The notes: a model not told the origin generated them from the sequence alone. Positions 24,742 through 35,168 are shown, counted from the stretch's first letter. The stretch: 64,000 nucleotides of DNA from Rossellomorea aquimaris (GCF_020172085.1 NZ_JAIVAT010000005.1:248001-312000), one strand, 5' to 3'. A program made the numbers and translations.

Positions 24742-26940
24742 TTACGCTTCTACTGTTTTTGTATATTGTTTCTTGAACAGCCCTACAAAGAACACTGCCG
24801 TCAATGCGACGAAGAAAATGAAGTATCCCAGTAGGATGAAGAGGTTTTGCCACATGAAGGCAAAGTCCCCGCTTGAGATGACCGCTTTGAACGCTGAAAC
24901 CGAATAGGTCATCGGTAACAGTGCACTGATTGGTTGCAGTGCAGTCGGAATTAATTCGAGTGGGAATGTACCTGCACTCGTTGTCAATTGCAGGATCAAA
25001 ATGATGATGGCGACAAATCGTCCCGGATCACCAAGGATTGTAACCAGCATCTGAATCAATGCCAGGAAGGTAAGACTCGTTATAATAGTAGAAAGTAAGA
25101 ATAATGGTACACTTTCCACTTCAAGCCCCAACCCAAAGAGTAAAATGGCTGCTGCAATCAGTGATTGGATGATCCCCACTGACGTAAGCACAGTGAATTT
25201 GCCCAGGAACCAACTCATTCCGCTTGATGGGCGGTCAGATGGTTCTCGGAGTGGATACACAATAGAGATTAATAATGCACCTACAAATAGTCCAAGTGAT
25301 AAGAAATATGGAGCAAATCCTGTTCCGTAGTTTGGAACATGATTGATCTTCTCATTTTTCACATCGACGGGACCGGCCATCATGTCATACGTTTCATCAT
25401 TCGGTTTGACACTGTTGGCTTCTTTTGCTGCATCTTTTAATTTCGCTTCATATTCTGTTGTCCCATCCGATAGTTTCGTTGTTCCATCCGCAAGCTCCGT
25501 TGAACCATCGGCTAGCTTCTTGGAACCGTCAGCAAGTTTAGTAGATCCGTCGTATACCTGGTTAAGACCTGAGCTTAGTTCATTTGCTCCTGAAGCAAGA
25601 CCTACTGTTCCCTGGTATACGTCTCCAAGCTTTTCATTTAGTAGACCATAGTTTTCCACTACTTTGTTTTGACCGGCTACAAGTTGATTAGAGCCTTCAT
25701 CTAGCTGAGCGGATCCGGCAACAAGCTGACCAACTCCACCTTGGAGTTTCTTCTGACCTTCGTTTAATTTCCCGATTTTATCAGCTAAGTCAGTTGCTCC
25801 ACCTTGTAATCCGGTAATTCCAGTGCTTAATTTACCTGTACCTGTTTCAAGACCTGTAGCACCGTTTTTAATCTCATCTATAGCCGCTTGTAACTCTTCC
25901 TGTTTTTCTTTAGGAAGGCTCCCCATGAACGGTGCTAATTCTTGTTCAAGTTTTGTTGCTCCTGCTCCGATATGTTGTGCCCCGGCTTGGGCACTGTCGG
26001 CTCCGCCTTTCAAGGCACCGATCTGATCGGCAAGGTATTTAGATCCGGCCTGTAATTTTGCGGTATTATCCACGGCACTATCTAGTCCAGCGTCCACCTG
26101 TTCCAAACCGGCCTTGCTTTTATCAATTCCGGCAGCAAGAGAGTTCAACCCGGTTTGAACATCTTGTGTTCCCTTATATAATTGCTGTGATTTATCCGTC
26201 ATGACACCGACGCCGTCTGACAGTTCTTTTGAGCCTTTAGCCAGCTTCTCGGCACCTGCGCGTGTTTTGGCCACACCGTCTGTCATCTCAACGTTCTTTT
26301 CAGCAAGGACCGCTAAATTATCTTTCAGCTTTTTGGCACCTTGAGAAAGATCAATGGCTCCATTATTGATTTCCCCCGCTTTATCGCTGGCCGTCTGGAA
26401 ACCATCTCCCATTTCCTGAATTTTATCAAACATCGTTTCGGCATACGTTTCAGATACCGACTTCGAAAGGCTTGCTTTGATTTCTTTCATCGCAGTATCG
26501 CCGATTTGAGCAGACAAGAAGTTAAAGCTCTCATTCGGTACATATTTGAGTGAAAGCTTCTGAGGATGATCTTCTAATAATGTCGTTCCATTTTCAGAGA
26601 AGTTCTCCGGAATTTCAACAAGCATGTAATAGTCCTGCTTTTCCAGATTCTTATATCCTTCCTCTTTATCAACGAAGTGAAAATCGAATTGATCGCTCTC
26701 CTTCAACTTATCCACGAGATCCTGCCCGATATGCAGCTCCTCTCCGTCAAACTCCGCTCCCTGGTCGCTGTTGACAACCGCGACAGGAAGGTCTGAAAGC
26801 TGCTCGTAAGGATCCCAGAATGCCCAAAGGAACATGCCGCTGTATAAAACAGGTATAAAGAGCACGGCTAGTATGGGAATGAGCAGCTTCTTGTTGCGAA
26901 AAATCGCTTTGAATTCTGAACCAATAAATGATTTCTTCAT
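24742..26940 (-). CDS. yhgE: YhgE/Pip domain membrane protein
   Basis: A 732-residue membrane protein of the YhgE/Pip family, related to ABC-2 permeases and to the lactococcal phage infection protein. One N-terminal helix (about 20-40) is followed by a long extracellular region of about 450 residues, then five or six C-terminal helices. The extracellular part contains many repeats of the form L-x-x-G-x-x-x-L-x-x-G (for example LADGSKKLADGSTELADG), predicted as a long coiled coil. ATG 26940 follows GGAGG. The TetR gene yhgD is upstream on the same strand. Possibly an export or envelope-associated machine; relatives include type VII secretion protein EsaA. Confidence 0.92.
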   Translation of the reverse strand: MKKSFIGSEFKAIFRNKKLLIPILAVLFIPVLYSGMFLWAFWDPYEQLSDLPVAVVNSDQGAEFDGEELHIGQDLVDKLKESDQFDFHFVDKEEGYKNLEKQDYYMLVEIPENFSENGTTLLEDHPQKLSLKYVPNESFNFLSAQIGDTAMKEIKASLSKSVSETYAETMFDKIQEMGDGFQTASDKAGEINNGAIDLSQGAKKLKDNLAVLAEKNVEMTDGVAKTRAGAEKLAKGSKELSDGVGVMTDKSQQLYKGTQDVQTGLNSLAAGIDKSKAGLEQVDAGLDSAVDNTAKLQAGSKYLADQIGALKGGADSAQAGAQHIGAGATKLEQELAPFMGSLPKEKQEELQAAIDEIKNGATGLETGTGKLSTGITGLQGGATDLADKIGKLNEGQKKLQGGVGQLVAGSAQLDEGSNQLVAGQNKVVENYGLLNEKLGDVYQGTVGLASGANELSSGLNQVYDGSTKLADGSKKLADGSTELADGTTKLSDGTTEYEAKLKDAAKEANSVKPNDETYDMMAGPVDVKNEKINHVPNYGTGFAPYFLSLGLFVGALLISIVYPLREPSDRPSSGMSWFLGKFTVLTSVGIIQSLIAAAILLFGLGLEVESVPLFLLSTIITSLTFLALIQMLVTILGDPGRFVAIIILILQLTTSAGTFPLELIPTALQPISALLPMTYSVSAFKAVISSGDFAFMWQNLFILLGYFIFFVALTAVFFVGLFKKQYTKTVEA

Positions 26941-26971
26941 GTTTACCTCCAATAATTTCCGAAATAGAACT

Positions 26972-26998
26972 ATTGACCAATATTCTCAAACGGTCAAT
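26972..26998. promoter_or_regulatory. Inverted repeat in front of yhgE, candidate YhgD operator
   Basis: ATTGACC ... GGTCAAT with 13 bp between the arms, 32 bp upstream of the yhgE start. The minus-strand segment ATTGACCGTTTGA recurs in front of yhgD at 27651, which suggests that the same TetR protein binds both. Confidence 0.6.
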
Positions 26999-27062
26999 TT
27001 TGAGTAAAAAACATATGACTTCTTCATGTGAAAGGTCATTTCTTGCCGAAAGTGAAGAACGA

Positions 27063-27635
27063 TCAATTTGATAACCCTTTAATCAGATATAACTCAAACA
27101 GATTGGCTATTTCATCTTTTTCAAGTGGACCATGTGTGCGTTCCCAATCAAATATCAATGAAACATATAGCTTAAGCAGAACGAATGCGGTCATTTCCGG
27201 ATTACAAGGCTTAATCGCATAAGAGGAAATCGCCTTTTCAATTCGATGACTGAGAAATTCAATGACCACTTTTTCCATGCGAACAATGACCTCGGATACA
27301 GCGGGTGTTCCCATTTCCCGGGCTTCCTGATAAAGCTTAATCGTCAGTTTATGTTCTTTACGGAATTCGAGCAAACGAAATAATGCACGATGGACATTTT
27401 CCGAAAATGCCTCTTGGGGATCGATGACTTCTTCAGCTTCACTTTTCATTTCATGGATTAATGATGAAACAATTTCGTCGAACAATTCTTCCTTATTTTT
27501 AAAAAAGGTGTAGATCGTTCCTTTTCCCACATTTGCTAATTTCGCTACTTGGTCCATTGTCGTAGCTTTGTAGCCAAATAGTGAAAATGAATTGGTAGCA
27601 GCCTCCAGGATTTGTTTCTTTCGATCAATCGCCAT
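27063..27635 (-). CDS. yhgD: TetR/AcrR-family regulator YhgD
   Basis: A 190-residue repressor-type protein. The N-terminal HTH, KQILEAATNSFSLFGYKATTMDQVAKLANVGKGTIYTFFKNKEEL, is diagnostic of TetR proteins. The C-terminal ligand domain is helical and variable. It lies directly upstream of yhgE, as in B. subtilis, and is probably its regulator. The segment TTGACCGTTTGACC sits 16-30 bp upstream of its start and resembles the yhgE operator, suggesting autoregulation. The inducer is unknown. Confidence 0.92.
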   Translation of the reverse strand: MAIDRKKQILEAATNSFSLFGYKATTMDQVAKLANVGKGTIYTFFKNKEELFDEIVSSLIHEMKSEAEEVIDPQEAFSENVHRALFRLLEFRKEHKLTIKLYQEAREMGTPAVSEVIVRMEKVVIEFLSHRIEKAISSYAIKPCNPEMTAFVLLKLYVSLIFDWERTHGPLEKDEIANLFELYLIKGLSN

Positions 27636-27650
27636 GCACTCACTCCCCTA

Positions 27651-27666
27651 ATTGACCGTTTGACCA
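27651..27666. promoter_or_regulatory. Candidate YhgD autoregulatory site
   Basis: ATTGACCGTTTGACCA contains two direct TTGACC half-sites and shares ATTGACCGTTTGA with the inverted repeat in front of yhgE. Confidence 0.55.
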
Positions 27667-27821
27667 CTTTTGTAATTTAGTCATTTTATTAACATAAATA
27701 AATCTATCACAACTTCATTTTTTCCACAAGTATTTTTTTCATTTTCCCACCGATCGTTTTTACATATCGAATAAGCCCTTATGAATAGGCTATAGGTATA
27801 GGATGTGACAGGAGGTGTCAT

Positions 27822-29228
27822 ATGAATATTTACGTAGTAAAAACCGGAGATTCACTCTGGTCCATCGCGTCGAAGTACGGTGTGGATATGAACCAGATCA
27901 CTTATGGCAATCAGCTAAAAAATCCAAATATACTGGTCATCGGACAATGTCTTCTCATTCCTGAACCTTTAAAGGAGTATATCGTACAACCAGGAGACAC
28001 GTTGTATTCTATCAGTCAAAAATATCAAATCGACCCAAATGATCTAAAGGCATTTAATCAGCTATCCGATCCTTCCAAGCTTTATGTCGGCCAATTGATT
28101 GTGATGCCGTCATTCATTCATAAAGTACGATCCGGTGACACCCTGTATACCATTTCTTATAATTATAAGGTCCCCCTGCAGGAAATTTTAGACGTAAATT
28201 CGATCGCTAATCCCTCCCTTATCTACCCTAATGAACAGATTCGGATTCCAAACACGAAACCGGTGATTGAGGTAAATGCTTATACGACCAGAACGGACAG
28301 CGAAGGCATCGCAGAGGTATATGGTTTGGGTGTCTATTTTACTTATCTTGCTCCTTTTACTCACTCCATTACTAAGGAAGGCTCCATTTCGGAATTGAAG
28401 GATGAAGGTTTAATTAAAGCAGCCTATGAACAGGATGTAGATCCATTATTGGTATTGACCAACTATGTTGACGGAGAATTCAACTCTGATTTAGTTGCAA
28501 CGATTTTAAGAAACAAGAACCTTCAAGATACTTTGCTTTCTTCCATACTTAAGAAAATGGGAGAGAAAGGCTATAAAGGATTGAATATCGATTTTGAATA
28601 CGTGTACCCAGAAGACAGGGAAAATTATAATACTTTTTTAAAAAGGACCGTGGCGGCATTAAAACCAAAAGGCTATTCCGTGTCTACTGCTCTCGCCCCC
28701 AAAATAAAAGGCGATCAAAAAGGACTTTTGTACGAAGCACATGATTATGAGGCTCATGGAAAGATTGTCGACTTTGTTGTTCTTATGACCTACGAGTGGG
28801 GGTGGGCAGGCGGTAAACCATGGGCGATCGCTCCCATTAATGAAGTCAAAAAAGTACTGGACTATGCAGTAAAAGTCATTCCACGTAAGAAAATCATGAT
28901 GGGAACCCCGCTGTATGGACGTGACTGGAAGGTCCCATGGGTGGATGGGACTTTCGCTAAAACACTCTCACCACAAGCGGCGACTGATCTTGCAAGCAAA
29001 TACGGGGTCAGGATTCAATACAGCGACCAATATCAGTCCCCCTTCTTCACTTATTGGGATGAAACCGGACAACAACATGAGGTTTGGTTTGAGGATGCAA
29101 GAAGCATGCTGGCAAAGCAAAAGGTGCTTGACGATTATGGATTAAGGGGAATGAGCTACTGGGTGCTTGGTTCCGCGTTTCCACAGAACTGGATGCTTCA
29201 GCATTCGAGATACCGCCTTAAGAAGTAA
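27822..29228 (+). CDS. LysM-GH18 spore cortex hydrolase (SleL/YaaH type)
   Basis: A 468-residue protein with three LysM peptidoglycan-binding repeats (about 2-48, 51-96 and 98-144; YVVKTGDSLWSIASKYG, YIVQPGDTLYSISQKYQ, HKVRSGDTLYTISYNYK). A glycoside hydrolase 18 domain (about 150-460) follows. The catalytic DxxDxDxE-type motif is seen as GLNIDFEYV, with the general acid E about 262. SleL acts as N-acetylglucosaminidase on cortical fragments in germinating spores. There is no signal peptide, as expected for proteins made in the mother cell. Most SleL proteins have two LysM repeats; this one has three. Confidence 0.9.
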   Translation: MNIYVVKTGDSLWSIASKYGVDMNQITYGNQLKNPNILVIGQCLLIPEPLKEYIVQPGDTLYSISQKYQIDPNDLKAFNQLSDPSKLYVGQLIVMPSFIHKVRSGDTLYTISYNYKVPLQEILDVNSIANPSLIYPNEQIRIPNTKPVIEVNAYTTRTDSEGIAEVYGLGVYFTYLAPFTHSITKEGSISELKDEGLIKAAYEQDVDPLLVLTNYVDGEFNSDLVATILRNKNLQDTLLSSILKKMGEKGYKGLNIDFEYVYPEDRENYNTFLKRTVAALKPKGYSVSTALAPKIKGDQKGLLYEAHDYEAHGKIVDFVVLMTYEWGWAGGKPWAIAPINEVKKVLDYAVKVIPRKKIMMGTPLYGRDWKVPWVDGTFAKTLSPQAATDLASKYGVRIQYSDQYQSPFFTYWDETGQQHEVWFEDARSMLAKQKVLDDYGLRGMSYWVLGSAFPQNWMLQHSRYRLKK

Positions 29229-29306
29229 AAACGAACATTCTAACGGAAGGTGTTCTTTATTACCCGCCAGTTGGGATTATCCTGCATGGAAGAGACCCTC
29301 ATCACC

Positions 29307-29335
29307 TAAAAGGACCGCCAGTCTCCCGGCGGTCC
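29307..29335 (-). terminator. Terminator of the hem operon
   Basis: Stem GGACCGCC / GGCGGTCC followed on the minus strand by TTTTAGG; it lies just past the hemY stop. Confidence 0.85.
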
Positions 29336-29338
29336 CAT

Positions 29339-30742
29339 TCATTTCAAATAATTCAACACTTTTGATACTGCCTTCTCTCCTTGCCCGATGCAGTCAGGAA
29401 TACTCAGCCCATCATATGAACTGCCGGCGATGAATATTCCTGGAAGACGAGCTTCTGCATCATGGTGCATATCTTGAATACGCTCCAGGTGGCCGACCGT
29501 ATATTGAGGCATGGAGTTTTTATATCGGGTGACAATCGTGAAATCAGGCTGTCCTTCAATATCCATGATCTTGCTCAAATCATCCAGGACGATTTGCTCG
29601 ATGTGGTCATCAGATAAATCCACAATGGTTTCATCACCGGACTTTCCAAGGTAGCATCGTAATAATGCCTTGCCTTCAGGGGCCGTGTGTGGCCATTTTT
29701 TGTGAGTCCACGTTCCTGCTGTCAACGAGTAATCGCTGTTTCGGGATACGAGAAATTCTGTACCGGCGATGTCTTTTTTTACCGCCTGTTGTGAGAAGCC
29801 CATTGCAACCGTAGCGACAGATGTAGCGGGCATATCCTTTAAAAATGATAAGAATGGATAAGAGGGAAACATAGATTGTAATACATGATGGGGAGTGGTG
29901 ACGATTACGCAATCTGCTTCCAGCTTTTCTCCATTCGTGAAAGTAATGGTGTAATCATTGTCCGCTTCCTTTTCTATATTTGTCACTTTCATGCCTTTGT
30001 GAACCGTATTTGGATCTAAACGTTCTTCCATTGCATCAATCAGGGATTGTAGTCCACCAGTGAATGTGATGAAGTTTCCTTCTTTAGTGTCAGGGTCTTG
30101 ACCGCTCTTCTTGATACCTGCAATGAGACTTCGATGTTTCTGTTCTAATTCATAGAGCTGGGGAAATGTAGACATTAAACTCAATTGATCAATATCCCCG
30201 GCGAATATCCCTGTTAAGAGAGGTTCGATCAAATGGTCAACGACTTCATCACCCATTCTCCTTCTAAAGAATCTCCCGAGTGACTGATCTTCACGTTCTT
30301 GTGAACGAGGAAGGATGAAATCGGCCGCAGCCCTCATTTTTCCTGATAGTGAAAATAAACTTGTTGTGATGAAAGGGGCGATTTGAGTTGGAATTCCTAC
30401 GATGGATCCACCGGGTATAGGATAGAGCTCACCACCGGCTATGACAAATGACGTACCCTTGCGATTTCGAACGAGGGCTTCCTCCATACCCAGTTTACCC
30501 GCTAAGCGTGAGACTTCCGATTTGCTTGATAAACAAGAATCCGGACCCTTTTCGATAACATAGCCATCTTTTTTGAAAGTCTGAACTTTCCCTCCGAGCC
30601 GATGAGTGGCTTCTACAAGCTTTACTTCAATGGGAAGTTTCTTTTCTCTAATTTCCTGTTGCAAATAGTAAGCCGTCGTTAATCCGGTGATCCCCCCACC
30701 GATGACTACGACCTTTTTGGTTTGTTGTTCCAACACGTTCAT
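29339..30742 (-). CDS. hemY: Coproporphyrinogen III/protoporphyrinogen oxidase HemY (CgoX)
   Basis: FAD enzyme of the coproporphyrin-dependent haem pathway of Gram-positive bacteria. The N-terminal Rossmann motif VVVIGGGITGLTTAYYL binds FAD, and the C-terminal FIAGSSYDGLSIPDCIGQG closes the FAD site. About 467 residues, with DQSLGRFFRRRMGDEVVDHLIEPLLTGIFAGD conserved. The start is uncertain: ATG 30742 and GTG 30736 share the ribosome site AAAGAAGG. Third gene of hemE-hemH-hemY, in the B. subtilis order. Confidence 0.93.
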   Translation of the reverse strand: MNVLEQQTKKVVVIGGGITGLTTAYYLQQEIREKKLPIEVKLVEATHRLGGKVQTFKKDGYVIEKGPDSCLSSKSEVSRLAGKLGMEEALVRNRKGTSFVIAGGELYPIPGGSIVGIPTQIAPFITTSLFSLSGKMRAAADFILPRSQEREDQSLGRFFRRRMGDEVVDHLIEPLLTGIFAGDIDQLSLMSTFPQLYELEQKHRSLIAGIKKSGQDPDTKEGNFITFTGGLQSLIDAMEERLDPNTVHKGMKVTNIEKEADNDYTITFTNGEKLEADCVIVTTPHHVLQSMFPSYPFLSFLKDMPATSVATVAMGFSQQAVKKDIAGTEFLVSRNSDYSLTAGTWTHKKWPHTAPEGKALLRCYLGKSGDETIVDLSDDHIEQIVLDDLSKIMDIEGQPDFTIVTRYKNSMPQYTVGHLERIQDMHHDAEARLPGIFIAGSSYDGLSIPDCIGQGEKAVSKVLNYLK

Positions 30743-30849
30743 CGCCTTCTTTAACAAAATATCTTCAATTCCAATAATAGAGAAGGACTAAAGCGGTGAG
30801 AGTGAACTCATTTGCTTCAGTCCTTTCTGTTCAGCCAATAAAATAGAAA

Positions 30850-31782
30850 TTATTTATTAAGGTGTTCTAATACGACATTTGCCATAGCATCAATGAATTC
30901 CGGTTTTGCATTCGGCATTTCAGGACGATAGTATGAAGCTCCAATCTCATCCGTTACGACTTTACATTCATAATCATTATCATAGAGTACTTCAAGATGA
31001 TCGGCTACGAATCCTACAGGTGTGTATACAAACGTAGTATAGCCTTTCTCCTTATGAAGGTCCCTTGTCAGATCTTGAACGTCTGGTCCGATCCATGGGT
31101 CCGGAGTGTTCCCTTCGCTTTGCCATCCTACAGCATATTCGTTTACACCGGCTCCCTCAGCAATCATCCTTGCTGTTTCCTCTAATTGTTTCGGATAAGG
31201 ATCGCCTGATTGTAGTATGCGTTCAGGCAAGCTGTGAGCAGATACGATCAGGACGGATTTATTACGCTCATCTTCGGACATCCCTGCATAGGTTTCTTTC
31301 ACACGATCCACCCAATATTGAATGAACTTAGGCTCATCGTACCAACTCTCAACGGAAGTAATCTGAGGTCCACCCAGTTTTTCCGCCGTTTCTTTTGCAC
31401 GTCCATTGTACGATTTAACGCTGAATGTAGAGAAATGCGGGGCCAGTACAATGGATACCGCTTCTTCAATACCGTCATGATGCATTTGTTCAACAGCATC
31501 TTCTACAAACGGTTCGATATGCTTCAACCCAAGATACATTTTAAACTCAATGTCATCTTGAATGGAGTTCAAATGTTCTTCAAGACTCTTTGCTTGATCC
31601 AGGGTGATTTTCGCCAGTGGGGAAATCCCGCCGATCGCTTCATATCTTCCACGGAGGTCTTCAAGTAATTCACTGGAAGGGACTCTGCCGTGGCGAATAT
31701 GTGTATAGTATCGTTCCAAATCTTCTTCTTTATATGGCGTTCCATAGGCCATCACCAAAAGGCCCATTTTTTTCTTTGACAT
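30850..31782 (-). CDS. hemH: Coproporphyrin III ferrochelatase HemH (CpfC)
   Basis: Inserts ferrous iron into coproporphyrin III in the cytoplasm. 310 residues, with the active-site histidine in [13 protein letters not shown] (about H182) and the conserved glutamate in [12 protein letters not shown] (about E263). The [10 protein letters not shown] signature is intact. ATG 31782 is chosen because GAGGTG precedes it by seven bases. It lies between hemE and hemY in one minus-strand unit, with about 90 bp on each side, so some separate transcription is possible. Confidence 0.95.
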   Translation of the reverse strand: MSKKKMGLLVMAYGTPYKEEDLERYYTHIRHGRVPSSELLEDLRGRYEAIGGISPLAKITLDQAKSLEEHLNSIQDDIEFKMYLGLKHIEPFVEDAVEQMHHDGIEEAVSIVLAPHFSTFSVKSYNGRAKETAEKLGGPQITSVESWYDEPKFIQYWVDRVKETYAGMSEDERNKSVLIVSAHSLPERILQSGDPYPKQLEETARMIAEGAGVNEYAVGWQSEGNTPDPWIGPDVQDLTRDLHKEKGYTTFVYTPVGFVADHLEVLYDNDYECKVVTDEIGASYYRPEMPNAKPEFIDAMANVVLEHLNK

Positions 31783-31872
31783 ATCCATTCACCTCATTGT
31801 CAGTTTCATACATTCCATTATTGTGCCATGTTTCTTCTATAGAATCCATGTATCCATACTTTGGAATGTGCT

Positions 31873-32904
31873 CTACCTGGCACTGTATTCGTGTACGAAA
31901 GTTGCTAATCGTTTTAATGTATCAGGATTAACTTGAGGAAACACACCATGTCCCAGGTTAAAGATGTGACTTGGAAGTTCCATGCCCTGGTCCAGGATCG
32001 CTTTGGCTTTTTCTTCAATCACATTCCACGGAGCCAATAGGATGGCAGGATCAAGGTTACCCATAACCGTTTTTGTAATGCCCTTGTCTCTCGCTTCTGA
32101 AATAGGAAGTCGCCAATCCAGACCCACAACGTCAATCGGAAGATCGTGCCATTCATTCGCCAAGTGACTTGCGCCAACCCCAAACATGATCAATGGTACA
32201 TTCTCTTCTTTCAATTCATTAAAGATTCTTTCCATAACAGGCTTTATAAACGTGCGATAATCCTGCACATTTAACGCACCGACCCAAGAATCAAAAATTT
32301 GGAAAGCTGTTGCCCCCGCCTTAATTTGAGCTTTCGCATACGTAACAGTCATCGCAGCCAGTTTATCCATTAATGCAAACCAAGCTTGCGGTTCTGCATA
32401 CATGAAAGCTTTTGTTTTATTATAGTTCTTGGAAGGTCCACCTTCAATCATATAGCTTGCCATTGTAAAAGGGGCACCTGCAAAACCAATCAACGGTACG
32501 GATAATTGCTCCTGAGTCAATAACTTGATCGTATCCAATACATAAGGGACATCCTGTTCAGGATTGATTTCTCCCAGCTTTTCAACATCTGCTGTCGTAC
32601 GGATAGGATTATCAATCACAGGACCGATTCCCGACTTAATTTCTACATCCACTCCAATAGAAGGAAGCGGTGACATAATATCTTTGTAAAGGATTGCTGC
32701 ATCGACATCATATTGTTCAACCGGCAACCTTGTCACATATGCACAAAGTTCAGGTTGATGGGTAATTTCAAACAGAGAATATTTCTCTTTAATTTTACGG
32801 TATTCAGGCTGTGAACGACCCGCTTGTCTCATATACCAAACCGGAGTATAGTCCGTCTTTTCTCCCCTTGCCGCTCGTAAAAAAGTATCATTCATTTGTT
32901 TCAT
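31873..32904 (-). CDS. hemE: Uroporphyrinogen decarboxylase HemE
   Basis: Converts uroporphyrinogen III to coproporphyrinogen III. N-terminal signature [16 protein letters not shown] (about 22-37), catalytic aspartate in [12 protein letters not shown], and [14 protein letters not shown] are all conserved. The start is placed at ATG 32904 (MKQMNDTFL) because it matches the family N-terminus; 32895 is an alternative. The open frame extends 87 bp further upstream without a ribosome site. First gene of the hem operon and divergent from hmoB. The penicillin-binding protein gene pbpF that sits nearby in B. subtilis is absent. Confidence 0.95.
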   Translation of the reverse strand: MKQMNDTFLRAARGEKTDYTPVWYMRQAGRSQPEYRKIKEKYSLFEITHQPELCAYVTRLPVEQYDVDAAILYKDIMSPLPSIGVDVEIKSGIGPVIDNPIRTTADVEKLGEINPEQDVPYVLDTIKLLTQEQLSVPLIGFAGAPFTMASYMIEGGPSKNYNKTKAFMYAEPQAWFALMDKLAAMTVTYAKAQIKAGATAFQIFDSWVGALNVQDYRTFIKPVMERIFNELKEENVPLIMFGVGASHLANEWHDLPIDVVGLDWRLPISEARDKGITKTVMGNLDPAILLAPWNVIEEKAKAILDQGMELPSHIFNLGHGVFPQVNPDTLKRLATFVHEYSAR

Positions 32905-33162
32905 ACCTTTGTTCGTCCACCTTTCTATGTAACTCCAATAATTCCATTGTATCCTAAAGTGAGTAGATTCTAAAATTGTCCTATTTATCATATGACCGTC
33001 CGAATTGTAACCCTTTTAAACTATAGACGTTTTAGGGAGAATTGTATAGTTTTCAAGGGAAAATGTCATAAATTTGCCGATTTTCAAGGCGTTAAGAAAA
33101 AATATACATTAATCATGTTACAAGAGAGAAAGAAACGGGAAGAGTATAATAGAAGTGACTAA

Positions 33163-33687
<525 letters not shown>

Positions 33688-33691
33688 ATAC

Positions 33692-33720
33692 CAGCTGCCT
33701 GAATTAGGGCAGCTTTATTC
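33692..33720 (+). terminator. Terminator after hmoB
   Basis: Stem AGCTGCC / GGCAGCT with loop TGAATTAG, then TTATT. Confidence 0.75.
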
Positions 33721-33833
33721 ATTATTCAATCTTTACAATTGCAGTGAAGGTGTACATACATAATTACAAATAATTAACAGTATACTTTATCGTATTGGTC
33801 ACAGGCATCCTGAATGAAAGGAGAGGAGTTCCA

Positions 33834-34409
33834 ATGAGTCAAACATGTCTGCTTTTGATTGACTTTCAAAAGGCATTTCAAGATCCTTCATTAGGAAAAC
33901 GAAACAATCCTAATATGGAAAGAAACGCATATCGACTGCTTCAAGGCTGGAGAGAAAAAGCCTGGCCGGTTGTACACGTGCAACATTCTTCATATGACAT
34001 GGAATCACCACTGCATTCAAGTTCGGCAGGATTCGGTTTCGTAGAAGATTTCTACCCATCGCGACATGAAAAACATATCATCAAGCACCTCACCAGCGCT
34101 TTTATCGATACGGATCTGGATTTGTATTTAAAACGGGAGAAATTTAAATCCCTTGTGGTCATGGGGTTCACCACCAATCACTGCATATCCAGTACCGTTC
34201 GCATGGCTAAAGACCTGGGATACGATGTCACCGTTCCTTTTGATGCCACTGCATGTTTTGAAACGTACTCGTTTGACGGTTCCTTATTTTCCGCTGAAAT
34301 CGTTCACGGCCTGTCCCTGACAAATCTCCACCATGAATTTGCTACCATTTCTTCTACCGAGTCCTTGCTGTCATCACAATTGAAAGTAAGCAAGCCGGTT
34401 ATTTTTTAG
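33834..34409 (+). CDS. Isochorismatase-family cysteine hydrolase
   Basis: A 191-residue alpha/beta hydrolase of the isochorismatase superfamily. The catalytic triad candidates are D in LLLIDFQKAF, K in the KREKFKSLVVMGF region and C in TTNHCISSTVRMAKDLGYD. The cis-peptide region VVMGFTTNHC is typical. The superfamily includes nicotinamidases, N-carbamoylsarcosine and ureidoacrylate hydrolases; the substrate is not evident here. ATG 33834 follows GGAGAGGAG. It is single and ends at a large perfect palindrome. Confidence 0.87.
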   Translation: MSQTCLLLIDFQKAFQDPSLGKRNNPNMERNAYRLLQGWREKAWPVVHVQHSSYDMESPLHSSSAGFGFVEDFYPSRHEKHIIKHLTSAFIDTDLDLYLKREKFKSLVVMGFTTNHCISSTVRMAKDLGYDVTVPFDATACFETYSFDGSLFSAEIVHGLSLTNLHHEFATISSTESLLSSQLKVSKPVIF

Positions 34410-34426
34410 ATTCCTTATCTGTTCTT

Positions 34427-34482
34427 GCAGAAGGGGCTTAGTCAAGGGGAATGATCATTCCCCTTGACTAAGCCCCTTCTGC
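34427..34482. repeat. Perfect 56-bp palindrome (hairpin)
   Basis: Two 28-bp arms beginning GCAGAAGGGGCTTAGTCAAG are exact inverse complements with no spacer; the centre is TGATCA. It lies between the convergent isochorismatase gene and liaR and can form a bidirectional terminator, although no T-run follows on either side. Confidence 0.9.
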
Positions 34483-34514
34483 ATTATAAGTAACATTCTT
34501 ATTTAAAAACTAAC

Positions 34515-35168
34515 TCACTCTATACTATCCGTCTTATACAAAATACCGTTCCGGTTTGCATAAATGGCCGCCTGGGTTCGATCGGCTACGCCAAGCTTGC
34601 TCAAAATATTACTGACGTGGGTCTTGACGGTCTTTATCCCGATAAATAACTCTTGAGAAATTTCCTGATTCGTCAACCCTTCACCCAAACATTTTAAAAC
34701 ATCCATTTCCCTTGATGTCAATTCTTCATGAGGCATCTTTTCTTGAGGACGAAAACGGTTCATCATTTTATCGGCTACTTTAGATGCAATAACGGATTCA
34801 CCCTTCACGGCTTTGTAAACCGCAGCTGTCACTTCTTCCGCACTCGCTGTTTTCAATAAATAACTATGGGCACCGGCTTCAATGGCAGGAAATACTTTCT
34901 CATCATCATAATAGCTTGTCAGAATGATAATCTTACAGCTTGGGTGAAAGGAAAGAATCTTCTTTGTTGCTTCAATACCATTCCCGTTCTCCATTAATAA
35001 ATCCATCAATACCACATCTGGCATGTAAAGCTTTGCAAGCTGGGCCGCTTCATTTCCGCTTTTCGCTTCTCCCAGAAAGTCGATCCGATCCTCTGTCATC
35101 AAATAGGTTTTCATGCCTAATCGGACCATCTCGTGATCATCTACAATCATAACTCCTATCTTATCCAC
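34515..35168 (-). CDS. liaR: NarL-family response regulator LiaR-like
   Basis: A 217-residue regulator with receiver domain (phospho-acceptor D56 in DVVLMDLLMENGNG, lysine in SYLLKTAS) and LuxR-type HTH (about 150-205, LTSREMDVLKCLGEGLTNQEISQELFIGIKTVKTHV). Its neighbours liaS and liaF on the same strand define the cell-envelope stress system LiaFSR (VraTSR in staphylococci). It responds to lipid II-targeting antibiotics. The LiaIH effector operon, the main target in B. subtilis, is not in this window. Confidence 0.9.
   Translation of the reverse strand: MDKIGVMIVDDHEMVRLGMKTYLMTEDRIDFLGEAKSGNEAAQLAKLYMPDVVLMDLLMENGNGIEATKKILSFHPSCKIIILTSYYDDEKVFPAIEAGAHSYLLKTASAEEVTAAVYKAVKGESVIASKVADKMMNRFRPQEKMPHEELTSREMDVLKCLGEGLTNQEISQELFIGIKTVKTHVSNILSKLGVADRTQAAIYANRNGILYKTDSIE

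Noticed and set aside
33051-33090. TTTTCAAGG direct repeat between hemE and hmoB as an operator
   Set aside because: Only two copies, 31 bp apart, and no known regulator motif matches; kept only as a remark under hmoB.
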